Source: Marasmius tenuissimus
Taxonomy: Eukaryota > Basidiomycota > Agaricomycetes > Agaricales > Marasmiaceae
Length of the DNA: 64,000 nucleotides
Assembly: GCA_029532415.1 (NCBI GenBank)
Contig: JAQOTA010000053.1
Span: 4,526,001-4,590,000, forward strand
Direction of reading: 5' to 3'
Numbering within the stretch: the first letter of the stretch is position 1; every line of letters begins with the position of its first letter. Shown here in pieces: positions 54,458 to 64,000 of the stretch. The position numbers and the translations under genes were made by a program. The notes under the pieces were generated by a model that saw only the letters and a program-made list of their open reading frames with translations, was not told where the DNA came from and searched no databases.

Positions 54458-56500
54458 TCACAACCGAGAAAAGATCAATCCTATGACGACGTACAAGATC
54501 GTCGTGGGAGGTGTTACAATACAATAAGACCAGAATATCGTACGACTGATTAGTCGTTCAAAGGCGTCGCCAGAAGCAGCTTGTGTGATCTATCGGGGAA
54601 CATATTGCTGACCATGAGCGAAGGAATGCAGGAAGGGGACAACTTACCTGCGCAAGAGTCAACGCAGGTGGTGAAGCGACTAACAAGACGTTCGAGACTA
54701 CGAAGACAGGGCTGTAACCCAACGCCGGTCAGCGACGATCACGATTTAAGGCAAACAAGACCGACTCACTCATCGAACACCTTTTGCATGTCAAACTTGG
54801 CAGCCCACGCCATCAAAGGCATCAACAACACCGGGGTAAGTATCATCCTCGAGAACACAGCGATGAATACAGTCTTCGTCTCTCCAGTCCCAGTAGGACG
54901 CGCCTGGGCAGGTTTACCGCCGTGTAAAACATCCCTCATCTGCTGAATCAAAGTCGAAGACGAGCTAGACTCGAGGTCTGTCTGACCCGGAGGATTCGAA
55001 CCCGTAGGTTCAACGCTCGCCTCGTCCTTCTTCTCAGGATAAAAGTACGCTCCTAGGACAACCAAAGTGATCGGGATCGAACAGTTCCCCGCGCTCGTCA
55101 GGGCTCCTTTCACGGGCTGCATGTGCACATCGAGAGCGTGCTGGAACGGCTGGACGAGTGCGACGATGATGGAAAGTAGTGCTGCCCACAATGGGACGGT
55201 CATGAACTCGTTGAAGGTGAGCCAAACGCGAGCGACGCGCCGTTTTGCGTGTCGGAAGAATTTGCGTATCCCTGGTGACCGCGTAGAGGAGACGCTGCCT
55301 GCGTGGCTGGGCCTGCGGTGCATGGGGAGGGGCGCGCTGGTTACTTGAACGTCATTTTCCTCGTCCTCCTCATCGTCCGAGTTGGCGCGTGAGTTGTCTG
55401 CGGTATCAATATCTGGCAAGTTGACACGGGATTGGTTCGGAGAATTGGGGAATGAATTGTAGAACTTCGAGTCCTTCCTCTTCATTCCAGGATGGATATT
55501 CGTATCGATGACTATGATTTCAGGAATCGGGGTATGACCTGCGGCGAGAGTCGCAGTTGAATCCGAGCCATTAGTTTGCGCGTGGTCGTCGTAAGGTTCG
55601 TCAGTGTAGCGCTCGGGTGATGAGGGAAACAAGGGACGTTGTTCTTCGTCGTCATTCTCGGGAAGCCTGATGGTACCTTCCTGAACTTCGTCGTCAGCTT
55701 GTGATAGTAGACGAACACCATAACTCCATCGCAACTGTGAGGAAATAATGGCATCAAAAACTAAAAGCTGTGAGACTGAAATGGTTAAACAAACAATCAT
55801 TCCGAGCGTGCTGTAAAGCACTAGATACGTCAGTGCCCTTCCAAGCATTGTGTTCTTGTTGTCGTCATCAGTCCACTTCAATTCTTTGTGCATGGTGACG
55901 ACCAGACTTTGCATCAGGGCGATGGGGAGAGAATTGGAGTTCATGAACATGGATGCAGCCATGGCGAAAGCTCTACGACAACGAGGTGAGACGACACAAA
56001 CGCAGAGAAGTTGTGGCAACGCACCTTTGCGACTTTTTCAGTCGGAATATCGTTCCAAGAATATACGAGGTGGCCATAGAGACAACAGTGACTACCACGA
56101 AGAACACTGGGACGACCCATAGCTCGCGTAGTTTCTCTGAGAGGAATATTGGTCACTTCGTTCATCACTGTGCACGAGTTGCACGCGCGTACCGGGCGAC
56201 AAGAAGAAAGCTACTTTCGAGAAGAGCAGTGCTGGCGTGAACAAGGAGACATTAAGCTTATTGAGTTGCTGAGGGATTTGTGAGCTTCATAGATGACAGA
56301 AGTAAGAGGCCAACACACGCACCCTCTGAGTCTTCTTATCGAGAGTTCCCTTGGCCGCCAGAATATATCCAGCAAGACATAGTAGGAAAACTTCGAGGAT
56401 TGACTAGAAGACAGTGAGTAACAGCTAAAAATGCGATGAAAAAAATACCAACCGTAAAGACAGTATACAGAAGAGGACCCAGAGGGAGAGCCTGCCTCAT
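54458..56500 (-). CDS. Auxin efflux carrier (AEC/PIN-like) family transporter
   Basis: Fungal member of the AEC family (PIN-like fold), probably at an internal membrane; substrate in fungi unknown. ATG 56500 begins 'MRQALPLGPLLYTVFT', then 'SILEVFLLCLAGYILAAKGTLDKKTQR', 'QLNKLNVSLFTPALLFSKVAFFLSP', 'LRELWVVPVFFVVVTVVSMATSY', 'FAMAASMFMNSNSLPIALMQSLV', a long acidic/Ser-rich central loop (about 55330-55720), then 'VPLWAALLSIIVALVQPFQ' and 'GNCSIPITLVVLGAYFYP'. The frame would stop after 'KVFDE', but a GT-AG intron leads to 'PVFVVSNVLLVASPPALTLAQ' and a last exon 'ITQAASGDAFERLISRT...' with stop 54458. Ten TM segments split by the loop, as in relatives. Confidence 0.88.
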
Positions 56501-56755
56501 CGAGGATGTAAGTAAACAGCAAGAAGGGACTCAAGTTGAAACCGAGACCCTCACCCAAGCCGCCAAGCCTAATTCATCCCCTTGATCGTCCGCGCGTCGC
56601 TTGGCGCGAACGTGTGAGACGCGTTGCCAATACTTTGCACAGCTTTTGTGATTATCTTTGCGGAGGCAATCTTATCTTCCACAAATATTCACATCTTATC
56701 TCTGACGGTGACGACATTGGGGACGACATCATCCTCTGCAACCACGACCTTGAAA

Positions 56756-57796
56756 ATGGCCTGGCGGTGTACAGGGAAAACGAACGCAGAGCTCATCTCA
56801 AATCTTGCAACAAATGGAATATTTAACTCGGATCGAGTCTCGACAGTGCGTTGACAGCCTTCACGCAGCCTCGAATCTATCCAATCTTGATGTGATTGGC
56901 ACACAGGCAATGGCCAAAGTGGATCGAGCCAACTACGTTGTGCACAGGCAAGAGGCGTACCAAGATTCACCTCAGTTGAGCTCTTTGCTACTCATTGTCA
57001 ATCCTGAATCTTATCACAAGTTGCTGTAATCCAGGACAATCGGATACGGTGCAACTATAAGTGCTCCTCATATGGTCAGCAAAAATTGAACAGAGTTCGA
57101 GTGCACCAGAATGCGCTGATTTCCCGACTTCGACTAAAAAATAGCATGCCTATGCCTCTGAGCACCTCCTATCCTATCTTCGTCCGGGAGCAAAAGTCCT
57201 TGACGTGGGCAGTGGATCGGGGTACTTGGTCGCGGTTCTCCATCATCTCGTGTCTCCGAGCGGAAAGGTCATCGGAATCGAGCATGTAGAGGAACTGGTA
57301 GAATGGTCGCGAGAGAACATGCTCAAAGATGGGCTAAAGGACGAGTTGGATTCTGGGAAGATCCAACTTATCGCTGGGGATGGAAGGAAAGGTATGCAAT
57401 GGTCGACTTGCGTTCAGGTTGCCTTGTGCTGAAATGGTACTTACAATCATAAAGGCTATCCCAGTGAAGGTTAGTCTACAGCTCCATACTAAGACTTAAA
57501 AGATCCGAGCTCACCGTCCAACAGGTCCCTACGATGCAATCCATGTTGGCGCAGCCGCACCAACGGTTCCAGAAGCTTTGATTGAGCAACTCGCCTCTCC
57601 GGGAAGGATGTTCATTCCCGTAGGTACCTACATGCAGAATATCCTACATGTGGATAAAGACGCCCAGGGGAAGGTCACCCAGAAAGAGATTATGGGTGTT
57701 CGCGTACGTTTTTTGCCTACCCAACTCATCCGAACGCCCTCTCAAATACCCCCTTCATAGTACGTGCCCCTCACCGACCGCGATAGCCAACATTAG
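56756..57796 (+). CDS. Protein-L-isoaspartate O-methyltransferase (PCMT)
   Basis: Repairs isoaspartyl damage in proteins with S-adenosylmethionine. ATG 56756 'MAWRCTGKTNAELISNLATNGIF', then 'AMAKVDRANYV' and 'YQDSP' joined over an intron to 'QTIGYGATISAPHM', then 'HAYACEHLLSYLRPGAKVLDVGSGSGYL' with the SAM motif I 'DVGSGSGYL' (about 57203-57229), 'GKVIGIEHVEELVEWSRENM', 'GPYDAIHVGAAAPTVPEALIEQL', 'GRMFIPVGTYMQNIL' and a final exon 'YVPLTDRDSQH' with stop 57794-57796. About eight exons. Length (about 225 residues) and motif order are typical of the eukaryotic cytosolic enzyme. Starts head to head with the transporter, 255 nt apart, so the two may share a promoter region. Confidence 0.92.
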
Positions 57797-59288
57797 CCCG
57801 AGGGATCAGACCGTTATTCTCTTGGATTCTCTCGACCCTCAGCAACAACAGATTCATCATTCAATTCTGTAACGTATGTATGTATAGTAAAAGCTGTATG
57901 AACACCATTTCTGGGCTCCCAATGATCCTATATCATCAGCAAATGATGATAACCATCGTCACTAGAGTGTATTTGCTGGGGGTTGTACGGGGGTTATACG
58001 GATTCTGTACGGACGAGTCGGAGCTATGTATAGACAGACGAGGTCGTCAAAATTTTACAAGCATCAATGGCCGTGTGGGTACCTCATATCTCGAGAAAAG
58101 CAGAGAGCACGATTGATGCAACAAAATGCTCCCATATTCTGCATGGGCGAGCGAACATCGCAGATTGAGTAGCCGGTCTTTGATTTCTTGGCGTCTGGCA
58201 GCTTAGAGAGGGTCCCTGCGGAAGCTGGCAAACGAGATGGTCAGAGAGAAAAAGTGTGAAGCGCCTGTGCAAATCGGGCAAATGGACACATTGGAGCACT
58301 AAATAGACGGGCCAAATTCCGTATAACACCCAGCAAATACACTCTACTGCAACTCCCGTCAATGGTACTATGGGTCCAATTCGGTCCATGACTCGTCCCT
58401 CCCTCAAACTGGCGTCCTGAGTACAAGAATTCGGACAATCCTAGACATCCCCAGGCCCAGTGTACTTCCACTAGACAGAGGGAGAGGAACCCAGACTCAC
58501 GGATACCCGTCCCGTTCGAAATCGACCACAGTGGGCCCGGGAACGCCACTGCTCAGTAAAAGATGATCATCGCAGCCAAGACTTAGGTTCTCTCCGATTG
58601 ACTGGTCGACAACATGTGTCATGTACAGCTAGTGTCCTCGTGCGCGCAGAAAAAAAACTACACTACTAGATCAAGAACGCCAATTCCAAGTGGGCATCCA
58701 GGGTGTCATAGGAGAAAGTGTCACTGATGGTGGGTGGGTGGAGTTGGGCAGATGGGGGTAGGTGGGATACAAGGGGTAAAGAGGCGCGGAGAAAATAGTA
58801 AGTAGGTAATAATCTACGTAGTGCGGCTTGGTCCATTTTTGAATCATGCCACCCAGGTCCAAGGCGGAGGTGGAGAACAGAAGCCCAAGTAAGTGGAAAC
58901 CAAAGGTGTGAGCCGAGGGAAAAGTCCGAAGAAGTGGGGAATACTGTAATAAAATATGGGATGTTGGAGCAAATGGTGGATACTTGAAGAAGGAGAGGAT
59001 GTAATGGATGATTGAACACAGAACGTAACGTACTTAGCATAATTGACGGTGATAGAAAAAGGTAACATCATTGTATTTACAAGATTGAGCGATAATAAAG
59101 TGTGCGAGGAACAACGACGACAAGAGAGGAACCTGACTATAGGAAGTGATAAGACCTTTAGTGTACGCGCCACGTAACTGAAAGGCAGAAGGAGGGGGGA
59201 CATATCGATGGGGACAGAACCAAGCAAAGAGAAGACAGCAGGCAGGGAAGCGGGAAGACCGTATCCTCCTGACATCTCTACACGTTCT
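57797..59288. other. Intergenic, about 1.5 kb
   Basis: Tail-to-tail spacer between PCMT and the mucin-like gene. No gene recognised; a GGTGGGTGG-type G-rich patch lies at 58729-58768. Minus-strand frames at 58084-58549 and 58666-59518 have no family features. Confidence 0.45.
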
Positions 59289-60893
59289 TTACTGCCGAAT
59301 ATTCGTGTATGCAGGTGGCAACTCAATTGTTTCAGGTGCTTCTGGTTCAGGCTTGTCGCTGGGTCCCGCATCATCGTGTTGGATGATGTTGACAGCCCTG
59401 TACGGTCTCGGCGCCGTCTTCCTAGTCGCCCCAGACGTTGACGCAATATCGGGTGTACCGCTCCTGCTGCTCGGTCGGTCCGAATAGTGCGTGCTGAGCG
59501 GTCTTCCTTCCGTATCATGCTCAGATCCAGCGACAGTGGGATCTGGCATGAGGAATGGCTCGGGCTCGTAGTATTGCGGTAAATGTTGGCGACGGTCCGA
59601 TTCGTCTCCCTCGTCTGCGTTCAACAGGTCGACAGGTTTTTCGTGGGGGCGACGACGGTCTTGGCTACGTTTTCTGAAGAACCAGAGCACGAGGGCAAGT
59701 GCAATAAGGGCAAAGACGCCACCAACAACCCCTCCAACGATAGCTCCAACGTTAGTCCTAGCAACAAAGGTTCGTAAACTCAGAAGGCTGTCAAATAAAA
59801 TGAAAATTACACACTTGTTGCCACCACCACTTTCGCTCACCCCATTTCCGCTACTATCTGTGGGGTAAGATCCTCCGGCAGGGTTGCCCGCTGTCGAACT
59901 AGGGCTTTGGTCGTTCAAGCAAGAGTTGTCCCGGTTGATGTTATCTCCAACATTGGGACGCGTCGAGCCGCCGTTCCCAGTTCCTCGGCCGTCGCTACCG
60001 ACAATATGCAATGTGGTTCCAGCACGGATGTTAGGTGTCCAGTCAAAACCAGTCCCAAGGCCACTACTCGATTTATCGGTGATTTGACCCTCAGGAATCT
60101 TGAAAGAGTTTCCTCCTGGAATGACTCCGAGGAAGCTCACTTTGCTGTCGCAAAAGAGATGTCAATGGGGTTGTAGGTCGACGTTAACAAAAGTGAGCAT
60201 TACCCCTGAACTTTACTGGGATCCCACCATAACCTCGTTGGCTGACACTGAACGATCTGGCTCTGAGGTTCGGTGTTGAACACCCATTGCGGTACAACCG
60301 AAGTACTAGCGTCGTAACAGCTGGAGTCGTTTGAGTCGGTGACCTGCGCAGCAGCACTCGTGCCTCCAGACCCGAAGCCTGTCGAGTCGCTAACCTGTAT
60401 GATGTATGTGGCAAATCAGATACACTGTACTCACAGACGACAGAAAACTGATGTCATTCTAGGAACGCGGCCACTCGCATGGAATACAACACCCTCTTCC
60501 TCTATCTCTCCCCAACCCTGTCGTTTCTCCAACACTTTTCCATCCATCCATCCATCCCATCGCTCCAAAATACCACGTAAGACCAAGAGAATGACCACTC
60601 ACCACTGCAACGAACTGTGAATTTGCAGGGTACTTGAGCTGGAAAGTGATTTCTGAAGAATCGGCGGTTGAATTCGCCTCTATTATCTTTCTCACTTCTG
60701 TACCATTTTGAAAAGAGGTTTGGCCCGAGGGAAGGATAAGCACGCTGTAGGGCGGGCTTCCTTGGCCGCTGATAGCGATAGTGAGCTGACCGCACTGCGT
60801 GGGTGTTGACTTGAAATTCCAAGTGTAGCCGAGTGAATTTGAAGGGAAAGCGAAGAACAGAGCAGCGGCTGCAGCCGCTGACGAGGACTTCAT
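59289..60893 (-). CDS. Secreted/mucin-like single-pass membrane protein
   Basis: ATG 60893: signal peptide 'MKSSSAAAAAALFFAFPSNSLG', then 'YTWNFKSTPTQCGQLTIAISGQG' and 'PPYSVLILPSGQTSF', an ectodomain with Cys and N-glycosylation sites; after introns 'SSCYDAS', 'PQSQIVQCQPTRLWWDPSKVQG' and a Ser/Gly/Thr-rich stalk. A transmembrane segment 'VGAIVGGVVGGVFALIALALVLWFF' is followed by 'RKRSQDRRR' and an acidic/Pro tail ending 'IELPPAYTNIRQ', stop 59289. This architecture (small ectodomain, stalk, one TM, PPxY-like end) is common in agaricomycetes; a wall-sensor or adhesion role is only inference. The 'LPPAY' motif could bind a WW-domain protein such as the Rsp5 ubiquitin ligase. Confidence 0.78.
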
Positions 60894-61619
60894 GATGATG
60901 GGAGGAGGGAGAGAAAGGGTGGGGGGTCGAAGGGAGGTTGGAAGGGGGATTCGGGCTGAGGTCAAGGTCAAAGTGACAGTTCTGAATTGAGGGCCAAGCT
61001 CCACCGGCCTGGGAGGATATATCAGACTTGGTCACATTCGCGGTCACGCTTTCATTTATTTGCTCAGCTTCCAAGCTATCGTGATTTTCCAACTCAGTTC
61101 CCGCCATAATTCTTTCACACAACGTAACGTTGGGTGTTCCCATCGCTCTAGACAAATCAAACGAGACAACTTAGTCTGTGCGTGAGACAGAGGGGCATCC
61201 AAGCCGACACCGATCGGCCCAGACGAAGTCACAGAGCGTCCCTCTCGAGGTTACCCCGTTCATGGCCGAAAGAGACCGTCCAGGCCAGCAAATGGTCAGC
61301 AGACGGTCAGCTAAGACCGGAAGCCTTAAACATACTTGCTCGAGTATAATCCTGCCTCAAGGTCTCAACGTTCGACTTCAACGTGTGAATTGACCAATAC
61401 CGGGACCGTAATAATTTTCCAGTGTCTCCGCTGTACTGGCCCTTGATACCGTCGAGCGGAAGAACGGATCTTCCTCCGAGACAAGTCGCAACCCTATCGC
61501 GGCATCGAAATCGTCCCTCTCATGTTTCAACATGTACGGTTTCAACCTCGTGTTTATAGATACAAATTTCCTATCGCTTTTGCTTTTCCTGTTCCGATAC
61601 AAATAGGTATCATAACCCC
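60894..61619. other. Spacer between two minus-strand genes
   Basis: Promoter and 5' UTR of the mucin-like gene on the left, 3' UTR of the M28 peptidase on the right. No gene recognised. Confidence 0.4.
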
Positions 61620-63406
61620 CTACACGGCACCACAGTCGTGATGGTGATCGTCTGGTATCTCCGTCCACTCTACACCAACTTTCCTTCCAAGCAAGACTTT
61701 GCTGACACTGCGTGCGCTGGTCGACCCCTTTGGAATGATTTCCGGGCCGTTTTCAATAAGCTCTTGCAGAGTGTGTTGAGCAGCTAGAGTGTTGATATAA
61801 AGCTGAGTAGTGTTGACATTCTCGAACGTATCGCAGACTTGGTGATAGCAAGGATCCTGGTCGAAACCGGTACCAGTGAACAATCCACCAATGGGCTTGT
61901 TCAGGTCTTCCATGAAATGGAGGTAGTCGCTCCCGCCGCTCATGGCTGCCGGAGTAGTCGTGATGCCTTGATCGTTGAACCATTTGGTAAATATTTCTTC
62001 GATCACGTCGGATCCAGGGGGTCCGGTCAAGTTGTACGTAGAGCCATCTCCGTCAAAGACACCTGTTTATGAGAGCGGTGTTGATCAATGCACGTTCTCC
62101 GATTTACAAGTGGAAGGGAAGCACGAACCATAGAAGCCTCTGCCGACCATGTCAAAGTTCAGATATAAGAGGAGGCTGTCAACGTCCTCGACTGGGAGCG
62201 TCTCAGTGTAGTATTTGGACCCAAGGAGACCGTTTCTGCGAAGAGGTGAGCATCATCAATGGAGAGGGAATTTTGTCTCTGAAACGCACTCCTCAGCACC
62301 CCACCAGGCAAAGCGGACCTGGTTCTTAACATTCTGAGCGTCGAGAGTGCGGAACAACTCGAGGATGAGGGAGGTTCCGGATCCATCGTCGTTGATTCCA
62401 GGACCAGCTTGTACACCGTCGACTATAGCAGGTCGTTATGGGGGAAGTCGGACCGAAAAGAAGGGATAACTCACGATGAGCGCCGAGCTAACGAAAAAAC
62501 AGTCCAAGATGAGTACGAGTATTGACACATCGTTCCCGTAAACCTCTGCTTACCATGATCACATTGTCCTTGTCTCCAGCTTTAGTTTCCGCGATCACGT
62601 TAACCGTAGTCCTGTTCTCCAGGTTCTGGATGTGCTCGTATTGCACATTGAGAACCTCGCCACCTAGAACACGCTCCCTCAAAGCAAGACCCTCTGCCCG
62701 CTGGAGTAAACCTGCCGGGACGTATTCGGGGTTGGGATTGGAGAGAGTTCCTCCGGTAATGAACGGGTCCTGGTTGTTGAAGATGATAGCGGCAATGGCA
62801 CCTGCACCTTTGGCTGTCTTGACTTTTCCAGCAAAGGTTGTACCATCCGGACATGATCCACGTTCGATTAGCAAAATCTTTCCAGCGACATCCGCCCCTG
62901 TAGCCAACAACTCCTCTCCGGTGCATGGTTTGGCATCACCAGGTACAATCGCCAGTTCACCTGAGAGACCGCCCACTGGTGTCGAGGGAGCGTAAGTCAA
63001 ACCGACGGGGACGTAGGATTCGGTTTCGGAGATGTTGAGACGGTGAGCAGTAATTTGGGTGAACAGTCCAACGAAGGGTTGCTTTCGAATGTCAAAGGCT
63101 TCCTCTGTGTCGAACTTTTTGAGGGATTCGAGGATGAATTCAACAGACGCGTTGTATCCGGGAAGGCCAAACGCGCGGTTTCCGCCGTTTTCGGTGGCGA
63201 TTTGCTGGAGGGATGCGAGGGTCGCGTTCAATCTGCGGATAGTAGATGGTTCGTTATCGCGTTCTCTTTGGGTGCAAGGCAAAGAGTCGGAAGACGTACT
63301 GAGTAATGTCAACTTCCTCGCCGGTTGGTCCCTCAGGCGGGTACCCGCCTTGGAGAGCAAGTGCAGCAGAGATGCAGAGAAGCAAAGAGGCGGCCTTGGA
63401 AAGCAT
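61620..63406 (-). CDS. Secreted M28 aminopeptidase with PA domain
   Basis: Zinc peptidase that removes N-terminal residues from peptides, secreted or vacuolar. ATG 63406: 'MLSKAASLLLCISAALALQGG' signal, then 'RLNATLASLQQIATENGGNRAFGLPGYNAS', a PA domain ('GKILLIERGSCP', 'AAIIFNNQDP') and the M28 core. The core ligands are 'GAH|LDGVQAGPGINDDGSG' (first His/Asp pair; an intron splits it), 'AWWGAEENGLLGS' (catalytic and ligand Glu), 'NFDMVGR' and 'CYHQVCDTFENVN' (last His). It ends 'IPDDHHHDCGAV', stop 61620. The unspliced frame reads HRE at the ligand; the GTGAGT intron restores HLD. All five zinc ligands are present, so the enzyme should be active. About eight exons. Confidence 0.9.
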
Positions 63407-64000
63407 GGTCACCAGGGATGAGCGGAGAGAGGGCCAGAAAATGTCTATCCTGGAGCCCCACATTTTATATCGGAGAATGCCAAGCAAAAAGTACGGTGTA
63501 CCTTGTGGTTCATGTTGCCTTGATATTTTTATCAATGATACGGAGCTTGGGCTGCGCCATCTCGCGCCATTCAGTAGGTAGTCTCGTGAACAGGGGAATT
63601 ACTGCACCTTGAGGAAGAGCGCGAATAGATTCGTTGCGGTGGAGAATCAAAAACAACCCTGGATAAAGGAGTCACCCACTCTACCCACTCTCTGCATCAA
63701 GACGGTCAAGAATTGGGAGGTACCGCGCATTGATAATCGCTTCCCTCCCGCGACGCAGGTTCAGAAGGATCAGAAGCCAACTGGAACAATTGACTCTTTA
63801 TCTGCTGCCGGCGAAACGGTGGCTGAAAACATTTCGTACACCCTTGGATGCCATGTGCAATGTTCTTACTTCTAGGCATTCGAGCGCCTACGATTATATC
63901 GCATCTATCAACTCCCTTTGAGTTCTTGAGCGGAAACGTCAGCACGCATTTATATGGCGAGCTTGAAGAAAGTTCTCGAACCGGGAATACAGACTTGAAC
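63407..64000. other. Upstream of the M28 gene to the window edge
   Basis: Promoter side of the peptidase. A minus-strand TATAAA-like box (TTTATAT at about 63464-63470 on the plus strand) lies about 60 nt upstream of the start. No gene recognised further right. Confidence 0.4.

Noticed and set aside
58666..59518. Minus-strand frames downstream of the mucin-like gene
   Set aside because: They lie in the tail-to-tail spacer or continue past the gene's stop in another frame, with no recognisable motif.

Overview
The window is nuclear DNA of a filamentous basidiomycete, most likely Agaricomycotina. The evidence is many short GT-AG introns (mostly about 45-65 nt), genes on both strands at roughly one per 2 kb, and the gene content: KRE6/SKN1-type glucan-synthesis protein, BSC6-like MFS transporter, Nim1/Gin4-type kinase and a wall-less SRRM1 splicing factor. 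I cannot name the species. Most genes were reassembled by hand across introns from homology and splice signals, so exon borders are inferred unless stated.

Layout. 1-3.4 kb: the 3' end of a GH95 alpha-L-fucosidase gene, a single-pass membrane protein, and SRRM1. 4.4-7.2 kb: a tandem of three small Q/P-rich, BRI3-like membrane proteins. 8.4-11.1 kb: a type-B carboxylesterase broken by a stop codon, followed by a decayed fourth BRI3-like fragment. 11.2-13.7 kb: KRE6/SKN1. 14.0-19.6 kb: a tandem duplication carrying a multi-pass membrane protein gene (copy 1 open, copy 2 frameshifted), with a small inverted-repeat element between the copies. 20.1-22.3 kb: MFS transporter. 22.3-28.1 kb: a gene-poor stretch. 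28.1-36.5 kb: a lysine-rich hypothetical protein, the mitochondrial GTPase MTG1 and a Nim1/Gin4-like kinase. 37-40.4 kb: a complete GH95 gene. 41.7-64 kb: a dense housekeeping stretch with a DUF5745-like protein, a large membrane protein, RPB11, ribosomal protein uL15 (L28/L27a), a cytochrome P450, RAD6/UBC2, a small membrane protein, intron-containing tRNA-Arg(CCU), an auxin-efflux-carrier-type transporter, PCMT, a mucin-like membrane protein and a secreted M28 aminopeptidase.

There is no operon logic and no convincing biosynthetic cluster. Two secreted or wall-active functions (GH95, KRE6/SKN1) and two secreted hydrolases (esterase relic, M28 peptidase) fit a saprotrophic or plant-associated fungus, but that is inference.

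The most distinctive feature is local duplication followed by decay. (1) The GH95 tail plus the tail of the neighbouring membrane-protein gene occurs twice, in opposite orientation, about 36 kb apart. (2) The kinase 3' end lies intact to the left of the GH95 gene and as a decayed direct copy to its right. (3) The multi-pass membrane gene is tandemly duplicated with one dead copy. (4) The BRI3-like genes are triplicated with a fourth remnant. I found no CRISPR, no rRNA, no intact transposase or reverse transcriptase, and no clear case for a wholly new molecular system.
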